In this document: positions 26,795 through 33,634 of the stretch, piece by piece
How the letters are laid out: each line of letters begins with the position of its first letter
Numbering within the stretch: position 1 is the stretch's first letter
Assembly: GCA_000702685.1 (NCBI GenBank)
Contig: JNJD01000007.1
Location: 62,001 to 126,000, forward strand
Origin: Lachnospiraceae bacterium AC2028
Lineage (GTDB): Bacteria; Bacillota; Clostridia; Lachnospirales; Lachnospiraceae
Reading direction: 5' to 3'
Length of the DNA stretch: 64,000 nucleotides
The notes under the pieces: generated by a model
What the model was told of the DNA's origin: nothing
Databases searched by the model: none
Seen by the model: the letters and a program-made list of their open reading frames with translations, nothing else
Position numbers and translations under genes: made by a program

Positions 26795-27798
26795 CCTTTT
26801 GCCTCTATATCCTTTGCGAACTGCATGCCAACCTCCGGCATGCCCATCGCATCATATACTCTCTTAAGTCCCTCGGCAGCATCCTTGCCCGAAGAAGTGA
26901 GGACCACCGCGGGGATGGTCTCGAATGCCGCGTTATAGAACCAGATCGCAGCTTCTTCAAAATCCTGGATCCTTTCATAGAACAGACCGAGTTCCAGACA
27001 TACTTCCGACGAGGGATCGCTCGCCATGAGCTTGGTTATATACTTGAAGAACATAACAATATCGCCATGGATCCTTGCTGTATGCGAGATCACAAGGCAG
27101 GCTTTGTTAACGCTGTCTGCGTCGAGATTTACATCCGCGGCGCATGATACGAAATAGGGAAGTGAATTCCTGAAATCATCCTCGGTGCCGACGATGAACA
27201 GTTCCCTGACATACATATCAAAAAGACGCTTGCTCAGCTGTCCGCCGCCTATCGTGGCCTTGGAGAAGATCTCGAGATCCCTGTGTCCGTGATTTTCCTC
27301 GGGCATATGGGTGATGACTATCTCGCTGTCGAAAACGACCGGATCAAGCCTTATCATCTCATGGACGGGATCCTGCCATACGAACTGTCTGAGGCGCTTG
27401 AACATCTTGGGACGGAGTTCCTCATTGAAGTTATAGACCGTCGAATGCATGAGCTGATTGCCGTAGCGCATCTGAACGATCTCAACCTCTTCGGGAAGCA
27501 TCGTCTTAAGGGCCATGAACTTGATGTGATTGGCCTCATCAAGAACCTCATCCGCATCGGCCGAATAGATGTAATCCATTGTGGCCTTCGAGAAAGCAAA
27601 ATTTCTCGCATCGGAGAAATCACCGGTCCATGCGAAATCATATATCTTGTCCGTATATTTTGCGGCTATCTCTTTGGTCTTATCGGAAGATCCGGTATCA
27701 ACGATTATGATCTCATCCATAAGATCTCTGATACTGTCCAGACATCTGGCAAGGATCTTCTCTTCGTTCTTGACTATCATTACGCAGGATATTGTCAT
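26791..27798 (-). CDS. family 2 glycosyltransferase with helical C-terminal repeats
   Basis: 335 residues. The GT-A fold start ISCVMIVKNEEKILARCLDSI and IIIVDTGSSDKTKEIA, with DADEVLD as the metal-binding motif, mark it as GT2. The C-terminal third is TPR-like (YFVSCAADVNLDADSVNKAC, ELGLFYERIQDFEEAAIWFYNAA). The ATG at 27796-27798 has GGGGAGG nine bases upstream; an earlier TTG has none. First gene of the six-gene operon; it overlaps hisC by four bases. Probably modifies a cell-wall polymer or protein. Confidence 0.9.
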   Translation of the reverse strand: MTISCVMIVKNEEKILARCLDSIRDLMDEIIIVDTGSSDKTKEIAAKYTDKIYDFAWTGDFSDARNFAFSKATMDYIYSADADEVLDEANHIKFMALKTMLPEEVEIVQMRYGNQLMHSTVYNFNEELRPKMFKRLRQFVWQDPVHEMIRLDPVVFDSEIVITHMPEENHGHRDLEIFSKATIGGGQLSKRLFDMYVRELFIVGTEDDFRNSLPYFVSCAADVNLDADSVNKACLVISHTARIHGDIVMFFKYITKLMASDPSSEVCLELGLFYERIQDFEEAAIWFYNAAFETIPAVVLTSSGKDAAEGLKRVYDAMGMPEVGMQFAKDIEAKG

Positions 27799-27867
27799 AA
27801 CACATGTCCTCCCCAAGACACAGCAAAACAAATTACCATCAAAGGGTAAAAATCTGCATACACCGTT

Positions 27868-27873
27868 ATTTTA
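27868..27873 (-). promoter_or_regulatory. extended -10 promoter for the glycosyltransferase-dapL operon
   Basis: TGATAAAAT on the minus strand gives an extended -10 (TGn then TAAAAT). No good -35 is present at normal spacing. Confidence 0.45.
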
Positions 27874-27896
27874 TCATATTTTTCAAGTTTTTGACA

Positions 27897-27931
27897 CAAA
27901 AATAGCGGCCGCTCCACACCGGAACGGCCGC
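27897..27931 (-). terminator. intrinsic terminator of the Tad operon
   Basis: GCGGCCG/CGGCCGC arms (27905-27911 with 27925-27931) and a 13-base loop, followed on the minus strand by TATTTTTG. Confidence 0.8.
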
Positions 27932-27955
27932 CAATACCATGTATCCCCGGATTCA

Positions 27956-28414
27956 TTAACAAATCTGTAACTTCACAAAATAACCGCTCAAGACCGTGAA
28001 AAAAAACGCTGCCGCTATATACGGAATGAACGGAACCGGTACCTTAAGCTTCAGGTTTCTGCCGATGTTACGGCGCAGGATCTGAACAAAGGTAAGCAAT
28101 CCAAGTGACAGGCTCATATGAAGGATATGTCCTTCGAGCCCGAACCCGGCAAGGTTCAGAAAAACAGCACAGCAGGAAAAAGCATGGCTGTCAGCCCTTC
28201 CGTACGCCCTGCTCATTATGAATTCCTGTATGAACACAGGCAGAATACATCCGGCTATATCCGGATAATCCATTTTCCGTCCGCCGGAAAGCATCATTAA
28301 CAGACCGGCAGAAAAGATCCACCAGACATAATTTGATACCATCCTTGTCCTGAAATCCTCATACGAAGCGAGTCCCAGGGATATCACGGCAAGGATAAGA
28401 GAGATCATATACAT
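27956..28414 (-). CDS. tadV: prepilin peptidase-like protein (TadV/CpaA type)
   Basis: Cleaves the leader from prepilins at the inner face of the membrane. 152 residues, five or so helices. The first catalytic aspartate lies in ASYEDFRTRMVSNYVW (Asp20), matching the D-x-R-x4-N pattern of the family. The second lies in YGRADSHAF, where the usual GxGD reads GRAD: the glycine before the catalytic Asp is alanine. Last gene of the Tad operon, 10 bases after cpaB. The ribosome site is weak. Confidence 0.8.
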   Translation of the reverse strand: MYMISLILAVISLGLASYEDFRTRMVSNYVWWIFSAGLLMMLSGGRKMDYPDIAGCILPVFIQEFIMSRAYGRADSHAFSCCAVFLNLAGFGLEGHILHMSLSLGLLTFVQILRRNIGRNLKLKVPVPFIPYIAAAFFFTVLSGYFVKLQIC

Positions 28415-28424
28415 TGCCGCCGCA

Positions 28425-29078
28425 TCACCCGCAACGCTTCACAACGTACAGACTTCCGGATGAAAGTCCTTCGTAAAAGCCTGCGGCATCTGCACTTTCC
28501 AGATATATATTGAACATCACCGCAGGCTTTTCATCCGTCACTCTGTTTCCGTATCCGTCATATCCGCTTTCCACATATACATCTTTGCACAAAAGGAAAC
28601 CGTCACCGGTCCCGGGATCTATGGAATATATATCTATTACGTCACCGGCCCGAAGAGACCCGCTGACCGCCTTTGAAAGATCATCCGTGCGAAATCCCGC
28701 CAGGATCGGATCGTCCATTTCATCAAGCTCCTCCTTCGGTGAAGTGAACATATTGTACGTAAGAAGAGTCCCTTTTCCGATGTCATATACAGGGGAAAGA
28801 CCCATGATCATACCGGCATCCGGCGTGCAGTTATCCGGAACGCTTCCCGCATCCACGCTTTTGATCACCAGATATGTCTTTATGTTCTCTTCATTCAGAA
28901 CCACCCCTCTCGGTATATCCGAGGCCGCAACATATATCTCCCTTTTCACAAAATCGGATAACGCCTGCCTCTGCAGGTAGGTCATTACCGCAAACACTCC
29001 CGCTGCCGTTATCAGCGCAGCAACAAAGATCCCGAATTTTACTTTTACCGATTCATTATTATTCTTTTCTTTTCTCAT
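28425..29078 (-). CDS. cpaB: CpaB/RcpC-like pilus assembly protein with SAF domain
   Basis: 217 residues: one N-terminal membrane helix (KFGIFVAALITAAGVFAVMTYL), then a SAF domain (REIYVAASDIPRGVVLNEENIKT) and a second beta domain (SLRAGDVIDIYSIDPGTGDG). Matches the CpaB/RcpC family of Tad pilus systems, which sits in the envelope and may bind wall carbohydrates. The position between pilin-like genes and the peptidase supports this. Confidence 0.87.
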   Translation of the reverse strand: MRKEKNNNESVKVKFGIFVAALITAAGVFAVMTYLQRQALSDFVKREIYVAASDIPRGVVLNEENIKTYLVIKSVDAGSVPDNCTPDAGMIMGLSPVYDIGKGTLLTYNMFTSPKEELDEMDDPILAGFRTDDLSKAVSGSLRAGDVIDIYSIDPGTGDGFLLCKDVYVESGYDGYGNRVTDEKPAVMFNIYLESADAAGFYEGLSSGSLYVVKRCG

Positions 29079-29099
29079 ATTGTTTTCCTTTTGTGTTTA

Positions 29100-29657
29100 T
29101 CAGGTGCCCGGTTTTCCGAGCATTTCGGCATATGCTTCCTTGCAGGCTCTGATCTTCACTCCGAAGATTCCTGACGTGTCGAAGGATATCTTCGCATATG
29201 CCCCCGCAGATCTTACCTCCGTGCCCGACGGAGTTTTCACAACTCCGTAGGTGCCGGTGTTTTCGGTGATACCGTATTCCGATACGACATATTCGGTAAT
29301 GTTATCTCCGTCCACCAGGTAGATCCTGAATTCGTCTATATCAACTTTTCCCGCAATGTATGATGTATTTTCCGTGCGCGGCATCATATCGGCATTAAGA
29401 TCCATATTTCCCCTGAGTGCCTCTTCAAAAATATCTCTTGCATGAGCGGGATCGTTTATCACCAGACTGTGATCCAGTCCGTATCTGTAGGGATCGACAT
29501 CCAGAGCGGCAAGACAGGATGCTGCCAGTGCATCTTCCGCTATATCCGAATCAGCCTTATATTGGAGAATCTGCAGGCTTACCATGGACAGGACAAGAAC
29601 GAATAAAAGGGCATACATTCCGACTACATATTCGATGCTCCCCGCGCACTCAGCCAT
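29100..29657 (-). CDS. TadE-like pseudopilin
   Basis: 185 residues. The start MAECAGSIEYVVGMYALLFVLVLSMVSL has a short charged leader, an E-Y pair and one hydrophobic helix, like TadE/TadF and Flp prepilins; the remainder is a soluble extracytoplasmic domain. The glycine-to-glutamate spacing of the normal cleavage site (Gly-1, Glu+5) is not kept. I chose the ATG at 29655-29657 (GAGAAG upstream, 10 bases after the previous stop) over an ATG 19 codons upstream that would overlap the preceding gene by 47 bases. Confidence 0.75.
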   Translation of the reverse strand: MAECAGSIEYVVGMYALLFVLVLSMVSLQILQYKADSDIAEDALAASCLAALDVDPYRYGLDHSLVINDPAHARDIFEEALRGNMDLNADMMPRTENTSYIAGKVDIDEFRIYLVDGDNITEYVVSEYGITENTGTYGVVKTPSGTEVRSAGAYAKISFDTSGIFGVKIRACKEAYAEMLGKPGT

Positions 29658-29667
29658 AAACGCTTCT

Positions 29668-30036
29668 CTAGTACTTGGCCGTTGACGTCCTGTATTCCGC
29701 GACCTCATATCCATCCTCCGTAACGCCTCTTATCTCCAGCTTTATCGTATTTCCGTATCCCACTTCCGAAGTGTCGGTGTTTCCAAGCGAGATCTCTTCA
29801 AGCCCGGCTCCGGACAGTTCCTCCAAAAGTTCTTCTCTGTCATCTGCGGACAGATAACCTGTCGTCTCCATCCTGAGTATGTATCTTCTAGAAAGCTGTG
29901 ATACGCTGCTCTTTACATTCACTATCCGTACACAATCGGCAAATGATGCAAATACACAAGCTATGCATATTACAAATATGCCCATCGGCATGACATCGCC
30001 GATATTTCCCTTATTACGCTTAAATGTATTCATCAT
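29668..30036 (-). CDS. small pilin-like protein of the Tad operon
   Basis: 122 residues: MMNTFKRNKGNIGDVMPMGI leads into one hydrophobic helix (IFVICIACVFASFADCVRIV) and a soluble part. The lysine-rich leader ending in KG is prepilin-like, but there is no glutamate at +5. It may belong to the DUF4320-type proteins seen in clostridial Tad operons; I am not certain. The ATG at 30034-30036 has GAGG five bases upstream and overlaps the preceding stop (ATGA). Confidence 0.72.
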   Translation of the reverse strand: MMNTFKRNKGNIGDVMPMGIFVICIACVFASFADCVRIVNVKSSVSQLSRRYILRMETTGYLSADDREELLEELSGAGLEEISLGNTDTSEVGYGNTIKLEIRGVTEDGYEVAEYRTSTAKY

Positions 30037-30269
30037 AAGAACCTCATCTCCGGATAAGTAAAACCTGCCGGCGTTCCCAGTATTCCCTTTGCACTGTCCG
30101 TCATGGTCTTTACGATCGTCTGAATGAATTCCGTAAGAGAATCCTTCATGACAACGCACAGAAGCAGTGCGATGATGCACAGGCCTATCGTGACCAGAAT
30201 TCCGTCCAGTCCCTTTTCCTTATCCGTTGCATGATCTGTTATCATTTTCCAAATTGTTTTTATGTTCAT
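30033..30269 (-). CDS. 78-residue Flp-like small membrane protein
   Basis: MNIKTIWKMITDHATDKEKG, then a helix (LDGILVTIGLCIIALLLCVVM) and a short amphipathic tail. Size, charge and position after tadC are those of the major Flp pilin, and the leader ends in KG, but the sequence after the glycine is LDGIL and lacks the glutamate-tyrosine pair. It is the best candidate for the major pilin of this operon, by position and not by motif. Ribosome site AAGGAG at normal spacing before the ATG at 30267-30269. Confidence 0.72.
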   Translation of the reverse strand: MNIKTIWKMITDHATDKEKGLDGILVTIGLCIIALLLCVVMKDSLTEFIQTIVKTMTDSAKGILGTPAGFTYPEMRFL

Positions 30270-30289
30270 TGGTATTCTCCTTTTGTTTA

Positions 30290-31129
30290 TTATCTGAATC
30301 CGACGGCCCTGCTCATCATATAGATCACGCAGGTATACAGTGCCGTACACAGCACAGCACCGAGAACCATCAGCTGGCTTAAGGTAAGCAGTCTGTCCAG
30401 CGATGCCTTTCTTGCGGCAAATATCTCATTTTCCATATCGGATGCCTGCTCCGCGATATCTTTCAGAAGATCCAGGGCCTGACCGGATTCGAGCGCCTGT
30501 ACAACCGTCATACAGAGAGAATCGATATATCTGTCATCAAAAGAAGACCTGAATCTCTCAAGCGATGCATAAATATCCGATTTCATGATCACATCCGCAT
30601 AAAAAGCGGATAATGCACTCTTAAGTCTTATGTTCTCGACCGAAGCGGAACATTCCGCAAGTGCATCCGTAACATAGACGCCGCTCTTTATCTGAACTCC
30701 CATAGAGTGATATATGAGTCTGATGTCATGAAGCATCTTTCGGTTATCACTTCTGTTGATCGCAGGAATGCTGAGCGGAAGCACCATTCCCAGTCCCATG
30801 CCCAGCATAATACCGCTTACGGGTGATATTGTATTGCCTGCCAGAAATCCCGCCGCACACAGCAACACGCAGACAGCAACAAACCTTCCGGGATCCGTTC
30901 TCTTGCCGAGGTGATATGATGCACCGTTTTTCCTAAGCCAGGCTTCCAGTCTTATATACAGTGCAGTCCTCTTACGGCGTTTTCTTATCATCCCGGCAAA
31001 TTCCGCTCCTCCCGCGATCACAGAGCTCTTACCGGGATCCATCACCATACAGATGATCACTCCCGACAGCAGACTGCAGAGCATCATCATCGCCATGGCG
31101 ATATATGCGTAATACTTATTAGGAACCAT
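30290..31129 (-). CDS. tadC: TadC-like pilus membrane platform protein
   Basis: 279 residues with a type II secretion F domain (LIYHSMGVQIKSGVYVTDAL, TVVQALESGQALDLLKDIAEQ) and flanking helices, last ones at LMVLGAVLCTALYTCVIYM. Partner of TadB in the inner-membrane platform of the pilus. The ATG at 31127-31129 has GAGG six bases upstream and is preferred over a GTG four codons earlier that overlaps the tadB stop. Confidence 0.85.
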   Translation of the reverse strand: MVPNKYYAYIAMAMMMLCSLLSGVIICMVMDPGKSSVIAGGAEFAGMIRKRRKRTALYIRLEAWLRKNGASYHLGKRTDPGRFVAVCVLLCAAGFLAGNTISPVSGIMLGMGLGMVLPLSIPAINRSDNRKMLHDIRLIYHSMGVQIKSGVYVTDALAECSASVENIRLKSALSAFYADVIMKSDIYASLERFRSSFDDRYIDSLCMTVVQALESGQALDLLKDIAEQASDMENEIFAARKASLDRLLTLSQLMVLGAVLCTALYTCVIYMMSRAVGFR

Positions 31130-31137
31130 ATATATCC

Positions 31138-32079
31138 TCACTTGTACAAAGATGCGGCCTGAGCAAAATACATCATCAGGACCGCTCCGATAACTCCCAG
31201 TGTGATCCTGCCCGGAATACTCGAAAACATGACCGAACTGACATATGTCTCCGAAAGTGAAGCGGATATGGCAAGCACCGCGTAACCCATCACAAGCAGG
31301 AGCACCATATTGATCGCCGATTCCCGCAGCATCGCTTTCCTGTCGGAGCTTTCCTTCAGATAATCCCGCAAGCTTCTTCTGGTGTCGCTCACAAGCCCCG
31401 CTATATCCTCACTGTGCCTCGAGGTGATCTCCATATTCCGTATCAGCTGCTTGAACTGGGGATGTTCGATCTTATCCGCCATCGTAAGCAGTGCAAGGGA
31501 CATGTCACCGCTGAGTCTGCCCTCGGCACCGCATTCGTCAAACACGGTACGCAGCGGTTCATTCATATAGATGCTTATCTGTCCGAAGATGTTCGAATAT
31601 ACGGCGCCGGAAGCCGCATATGAGCCCAGCAGATCCAGCAGTCTCGGAAGATCTTCACCCGTTCTCCTCAGATTCCTGATTTCCAGAAGCTTCACACACG
31701 CATAAACGGAAAAAAGAAAAACCGCCGTGCAGACAGCACCGGATATAATTCCTCCCGCCAATCCGGAGGTGATAAAGATAAATGCGCATGCCGCAATGAC
31801 CGCTGCCGCAAATTTCTCGACGGTTATTCCGGGTATCACTCTGTCTATCCCGCTGTAAACAAGAGCCCTGTCCAAACGTGCCCATAAACCGTCACGATCC
31901 GCTCTCATTCTTATCGCTTCTCTTTTTCTGAGAGCATTTTCCCTTCCCCTCTCATCGAACCGTCTGCTCACAAGAGCCGCAGTCTTTTTTATATCTTCCG
32001 TAGTCCTGAAGCCCTCCATCAATCCGTAAAAACCTGCGAGCAAAAGCGTAAAAACAGATGCGCTAAAGCAGACGTTCAT
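31138..32079 (-). CDS. tadB: TadB-like pilus membrane platform protein
   Basis: 313 residues: an N-terminal helix (VCFSASVFTLLLAGFYGLM), a charged cytoplasmic segment, a helix pair, then a type II secretion F domain (LPRLLDLLGSYAASGAVYSNIFGQ, FKQLIRNMEITSRHSEDIAGLVSDTRR) and C-terminal helices. The ATG at 32077-32079 has GGAGGG nine bases upstream. It overlaps the end of tadA by 17 bases. Confidence 0.85.
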   Translation of the reverse strand: MNVCFSASVFTLLLAGFYGLMEGFRTTEDIKKTAALVSRRFDERGRENALRKREAIRMRADRDGLWARLDRALVYSGIDRVIPGITVEKFAAAVIAACAFIFITSGLAGGIISGAVCTAVFLFSVYACVKLLEIRNLRRTGEDLPRLLDLLGSYAASGAVYSNIFGQISIYMNEPLRTVFDECGAEGRLSGDMSLALLTMADKIEHPQFKQLIRNMEITSRHSEDIAGLVSDTRRSLRDYLKESSDRKAMLRESAINMVLLLVMGYAVLAISASLSETYVSSVMFSSIPGRITLGVIGAVLMMYFAQAASLYK

Positions 32080-33199
32080 AATCCAGTTCCCTCCTTTCCT
32101 CATTCCATCCCTTACATGCATATACATTCGCAACCTTAAAATCTTTCATGAAAATGAGTGTCTTGAAACAATCCATCATTCTCATAAGTTCATTCCTCGA
32201 ATACCGGCTTTCATACATTGCATAATCAACCAGCTTATCCGGAGCCCTCATTGCAGACGTGGAATGGATGGTTCCCGCGCATATCTGCCCCGTACATGCC
32301 GCATTAAGTATGTACAGTGCCTCCGCGCCCTTGATCTCTCCCACGATAAAATAATCGACATCCATCGTAAGACCCGCGATGCTTATATGTTCAAGATCAT
32401 ACGAAGCCTTACTCTCCGCACTGGGCGGAACAGAATGAAGGAACATCATATCTGGATGGAACATGGTCGTGAGTTCATCCGCCTGCTGTACGACCATCAC
32501 GGCGTTATCATCGGGTATGGTTTCCTTCAGTGCATTCAGAAGTGTGGTCTTCCCCGAGGAATTGCCTCCGCAGATAAGCGTCGATCCCATCCTGAATCTG
32601 AGTGCCAGGATCCTCGCACACTTTTCATCCATCATTCCCTTTGCCACAAGGTCTTTTAAAAGAGGGAATGACTTTGGAACCTTTCGTATGCACAGATACG
32701 GTTCATCGAACGTATTTACAATGGGCATTGAAACCGTAAACCTGAGTATGAAGCCGGGATGGGATCCGGAGTCGGTAAATCTCTGTATCGCCGACAGGTT
32801 GGATATGCTTACCTGGTTTTTGGTCGCTATGTAGTCGATGAACTGTCTGTATTCTTTTTCGGATGAAAAGAAAACACCGGAATCCATTCTCTTCCCGTTT
32901 TTCTTCACCCTTACATTCGAATGGCCCATCACCCGTATGTCGGAGACATCCGGATCGTCAATGAGCGGTGTAAGTCTCGAATAACCGAAGATGTATTCTT
33001 CGAATTCCTTCAGCAGTTCATCTGCCACTTCACCGCTTTCACCGTATTTTTCGCGGATGAACGCACCCGCATCTTCAAGAAATCTTTCTTTTGTGATCAG
33101 CCCGCGTCTTAATGAGATGAGCTCGCTTCCCTTACCGGTTATGTACTCATCGGTAAGGGAAGTAAGAAGCGAGCGGGCTTTTGAACATGTGTCCGTCAT
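32063..33199 (-). CDS. tadA: Tad pilus assembly ATPase TadA/CpaF
   Basis: The hexameric ATPase that powers Tad pilus assembly. 378 residues. Walker A is CGGNSSGKTTLL, the Asp box region VVQQADEL and Walker B YFIVGEIKGAEAL are followed by the histidine box GTIHSTSA, as in CpaF. N-terminal domain about 1-140 contains SDIRVMGHSNVRVKKNGK. First gene of the operon. The ATG at 33197-33199 has GGGAG upstream; an in-frame TTG four codons earlier lies in that site. Confidence 0.93.
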   Translation of the reverse strand: MTDTCSKARSLLTSLTDEYITGKGSELISLRRGLITKERFLEDAGAFIREKYGESGEVADELLKEFEEYIFGYSRLTPLIDDPDVSDIRVMGHSNVRVKKNGKRMDSGVFFSSEKEYRQFIDYIATKNQVSISNLSAIQRFTDSGSHPGFILRFTVSMPIVNTFDEPYLCIRKVPKSFPLLKDLVAKGMMDEKCARILALRFRMGSTLICGGNSSGKTTLLNALKETIPDDNAVMVVQQADELTTMFHPDMMFLHSVPPSAESKASYDLEHISIAGLTMDVDYFIVGEIKGAEALYILNAACTGQICAGTIHSTSAMRAPDKLVDYAMYESRYSRNELMRMMDCFKTLIFMKDFKVANVYACKGWNEERRELDYERLL

Positions 33200-33251
33200 A
33201 TAAACTCCCAAACGGACGGCCCGCTAAAGATGCTTTTTAAGCATGAAAACA

Positions 33252-33271
33252 GGGCAGTCCCAGAACTGCCC
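33252..33271 (-). promoter_or_regulatory. hairpin in the tad operon leader
   Basis: GGGCAGT/ACTGCCC arms with a six-base loop, followed on the minus strand by TGTTTT. It lies between the predicted promoter and tadA and could act as an attenuator; it does not match any riboswitch I know. Confidence 0.4.
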
Positions 33272-33288
33272 GAACAGATGTGAGATAA

Positions 33289-33318
33289 ACTCTACACCAC
33301 GCTTTATATGCCGGTCAA
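33289..33318 (-). promoter_or_regulatory. candidate promoter of the Tad operon
   Basis: TTGACC (33313-33318) and TAGAGT (33289-33294) at 18 bases spacing on the minus strand. The leader to tadA would be about 80 bases. Confidence 0.5.
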
Positions 33319-33356
33319 CAGGTAACATACGATTGGATAAAATTCGTGGAAACTGC

Positions 33357-33391
33357 ATAAAAAAGGCTTCCTCCCGCATTGGGAGGAAGCC
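33357..33391 (-). terminator. intrinsic terminator facing minus, far downstream of potD
   Basis: A perfect 11-base-pair stem GGCTTCCTCCC/GGGAGGAAGCC (33365-33375 with 33381-33391) followed on the minus strand by a T run. The only minus-strand gene it can serve is potD, which ends 215 bases upstream; the transcript would cross the small plus-strand gene in antisense. Confidence 0.85.
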
Positions 33392-33417
33392 CGGAAGATC
33401 CAGTATATTCCTGCATT

Positions 33418-33446
33418 TTGACCTGTGTGCAAATTGCCTTTATTGT
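33418..33446 (+). promoter_or_regulatory. promoter of the 41-residue membrane protein gene
   Basis: TTGACC (33418-33423), 17-base spacer, TATTGT (33441-33446). A second -10-like TAAAAT lies at about 33466. Confidence 0.6.
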
Positions 33447-33508
33447 ACTTTTCAGCCGACCGTGATAAAATAATAGACGGTTCGAAATTCAGCTACAAAG
33501 GAGCTAAT

Positions 33509-33634
33509 ATGAATTCAGGTATTTTCTTGGTCCTTGCAGGCGGACTGCTTGTCATAATAGCCGCAGTCGTTGTTATCTCCGCTGTTTCAAGCGTTATCAG
33601 CGGTGTTATTGCGGCTGAGGAGGACGACGAATAG
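33509..33634 (+). CDS. 41-residue single-span membrane protein with acidic tail
   Basis: A small protein: a hydrophobic helix covers about residues 4-34 (FLVLAGGLLVIIAAVVVISA and on) and the tail is EEDDE. The gene has all the marks of a real one: a near-consensus promoter, AAGGAG five bases before the ATG, and an intrinsic terminator just after the stop. I know no family for it. Its last 29 bases overlap the end of potD on the other strand. Such small acidic-tailed helices often act as regulators of larger membrane complexes, which is only a guess here. Confidence 0.72.
   Translation: MNSGIFLVLAGGLLVIIAAVVVISAVSSVISGVIAAEEDDE

Noticed and set aside
33289-33360. c-di-GMP riboswitch before tadA
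   Set aside because: Sequence does not contain the conserved aptamer segments of either class.
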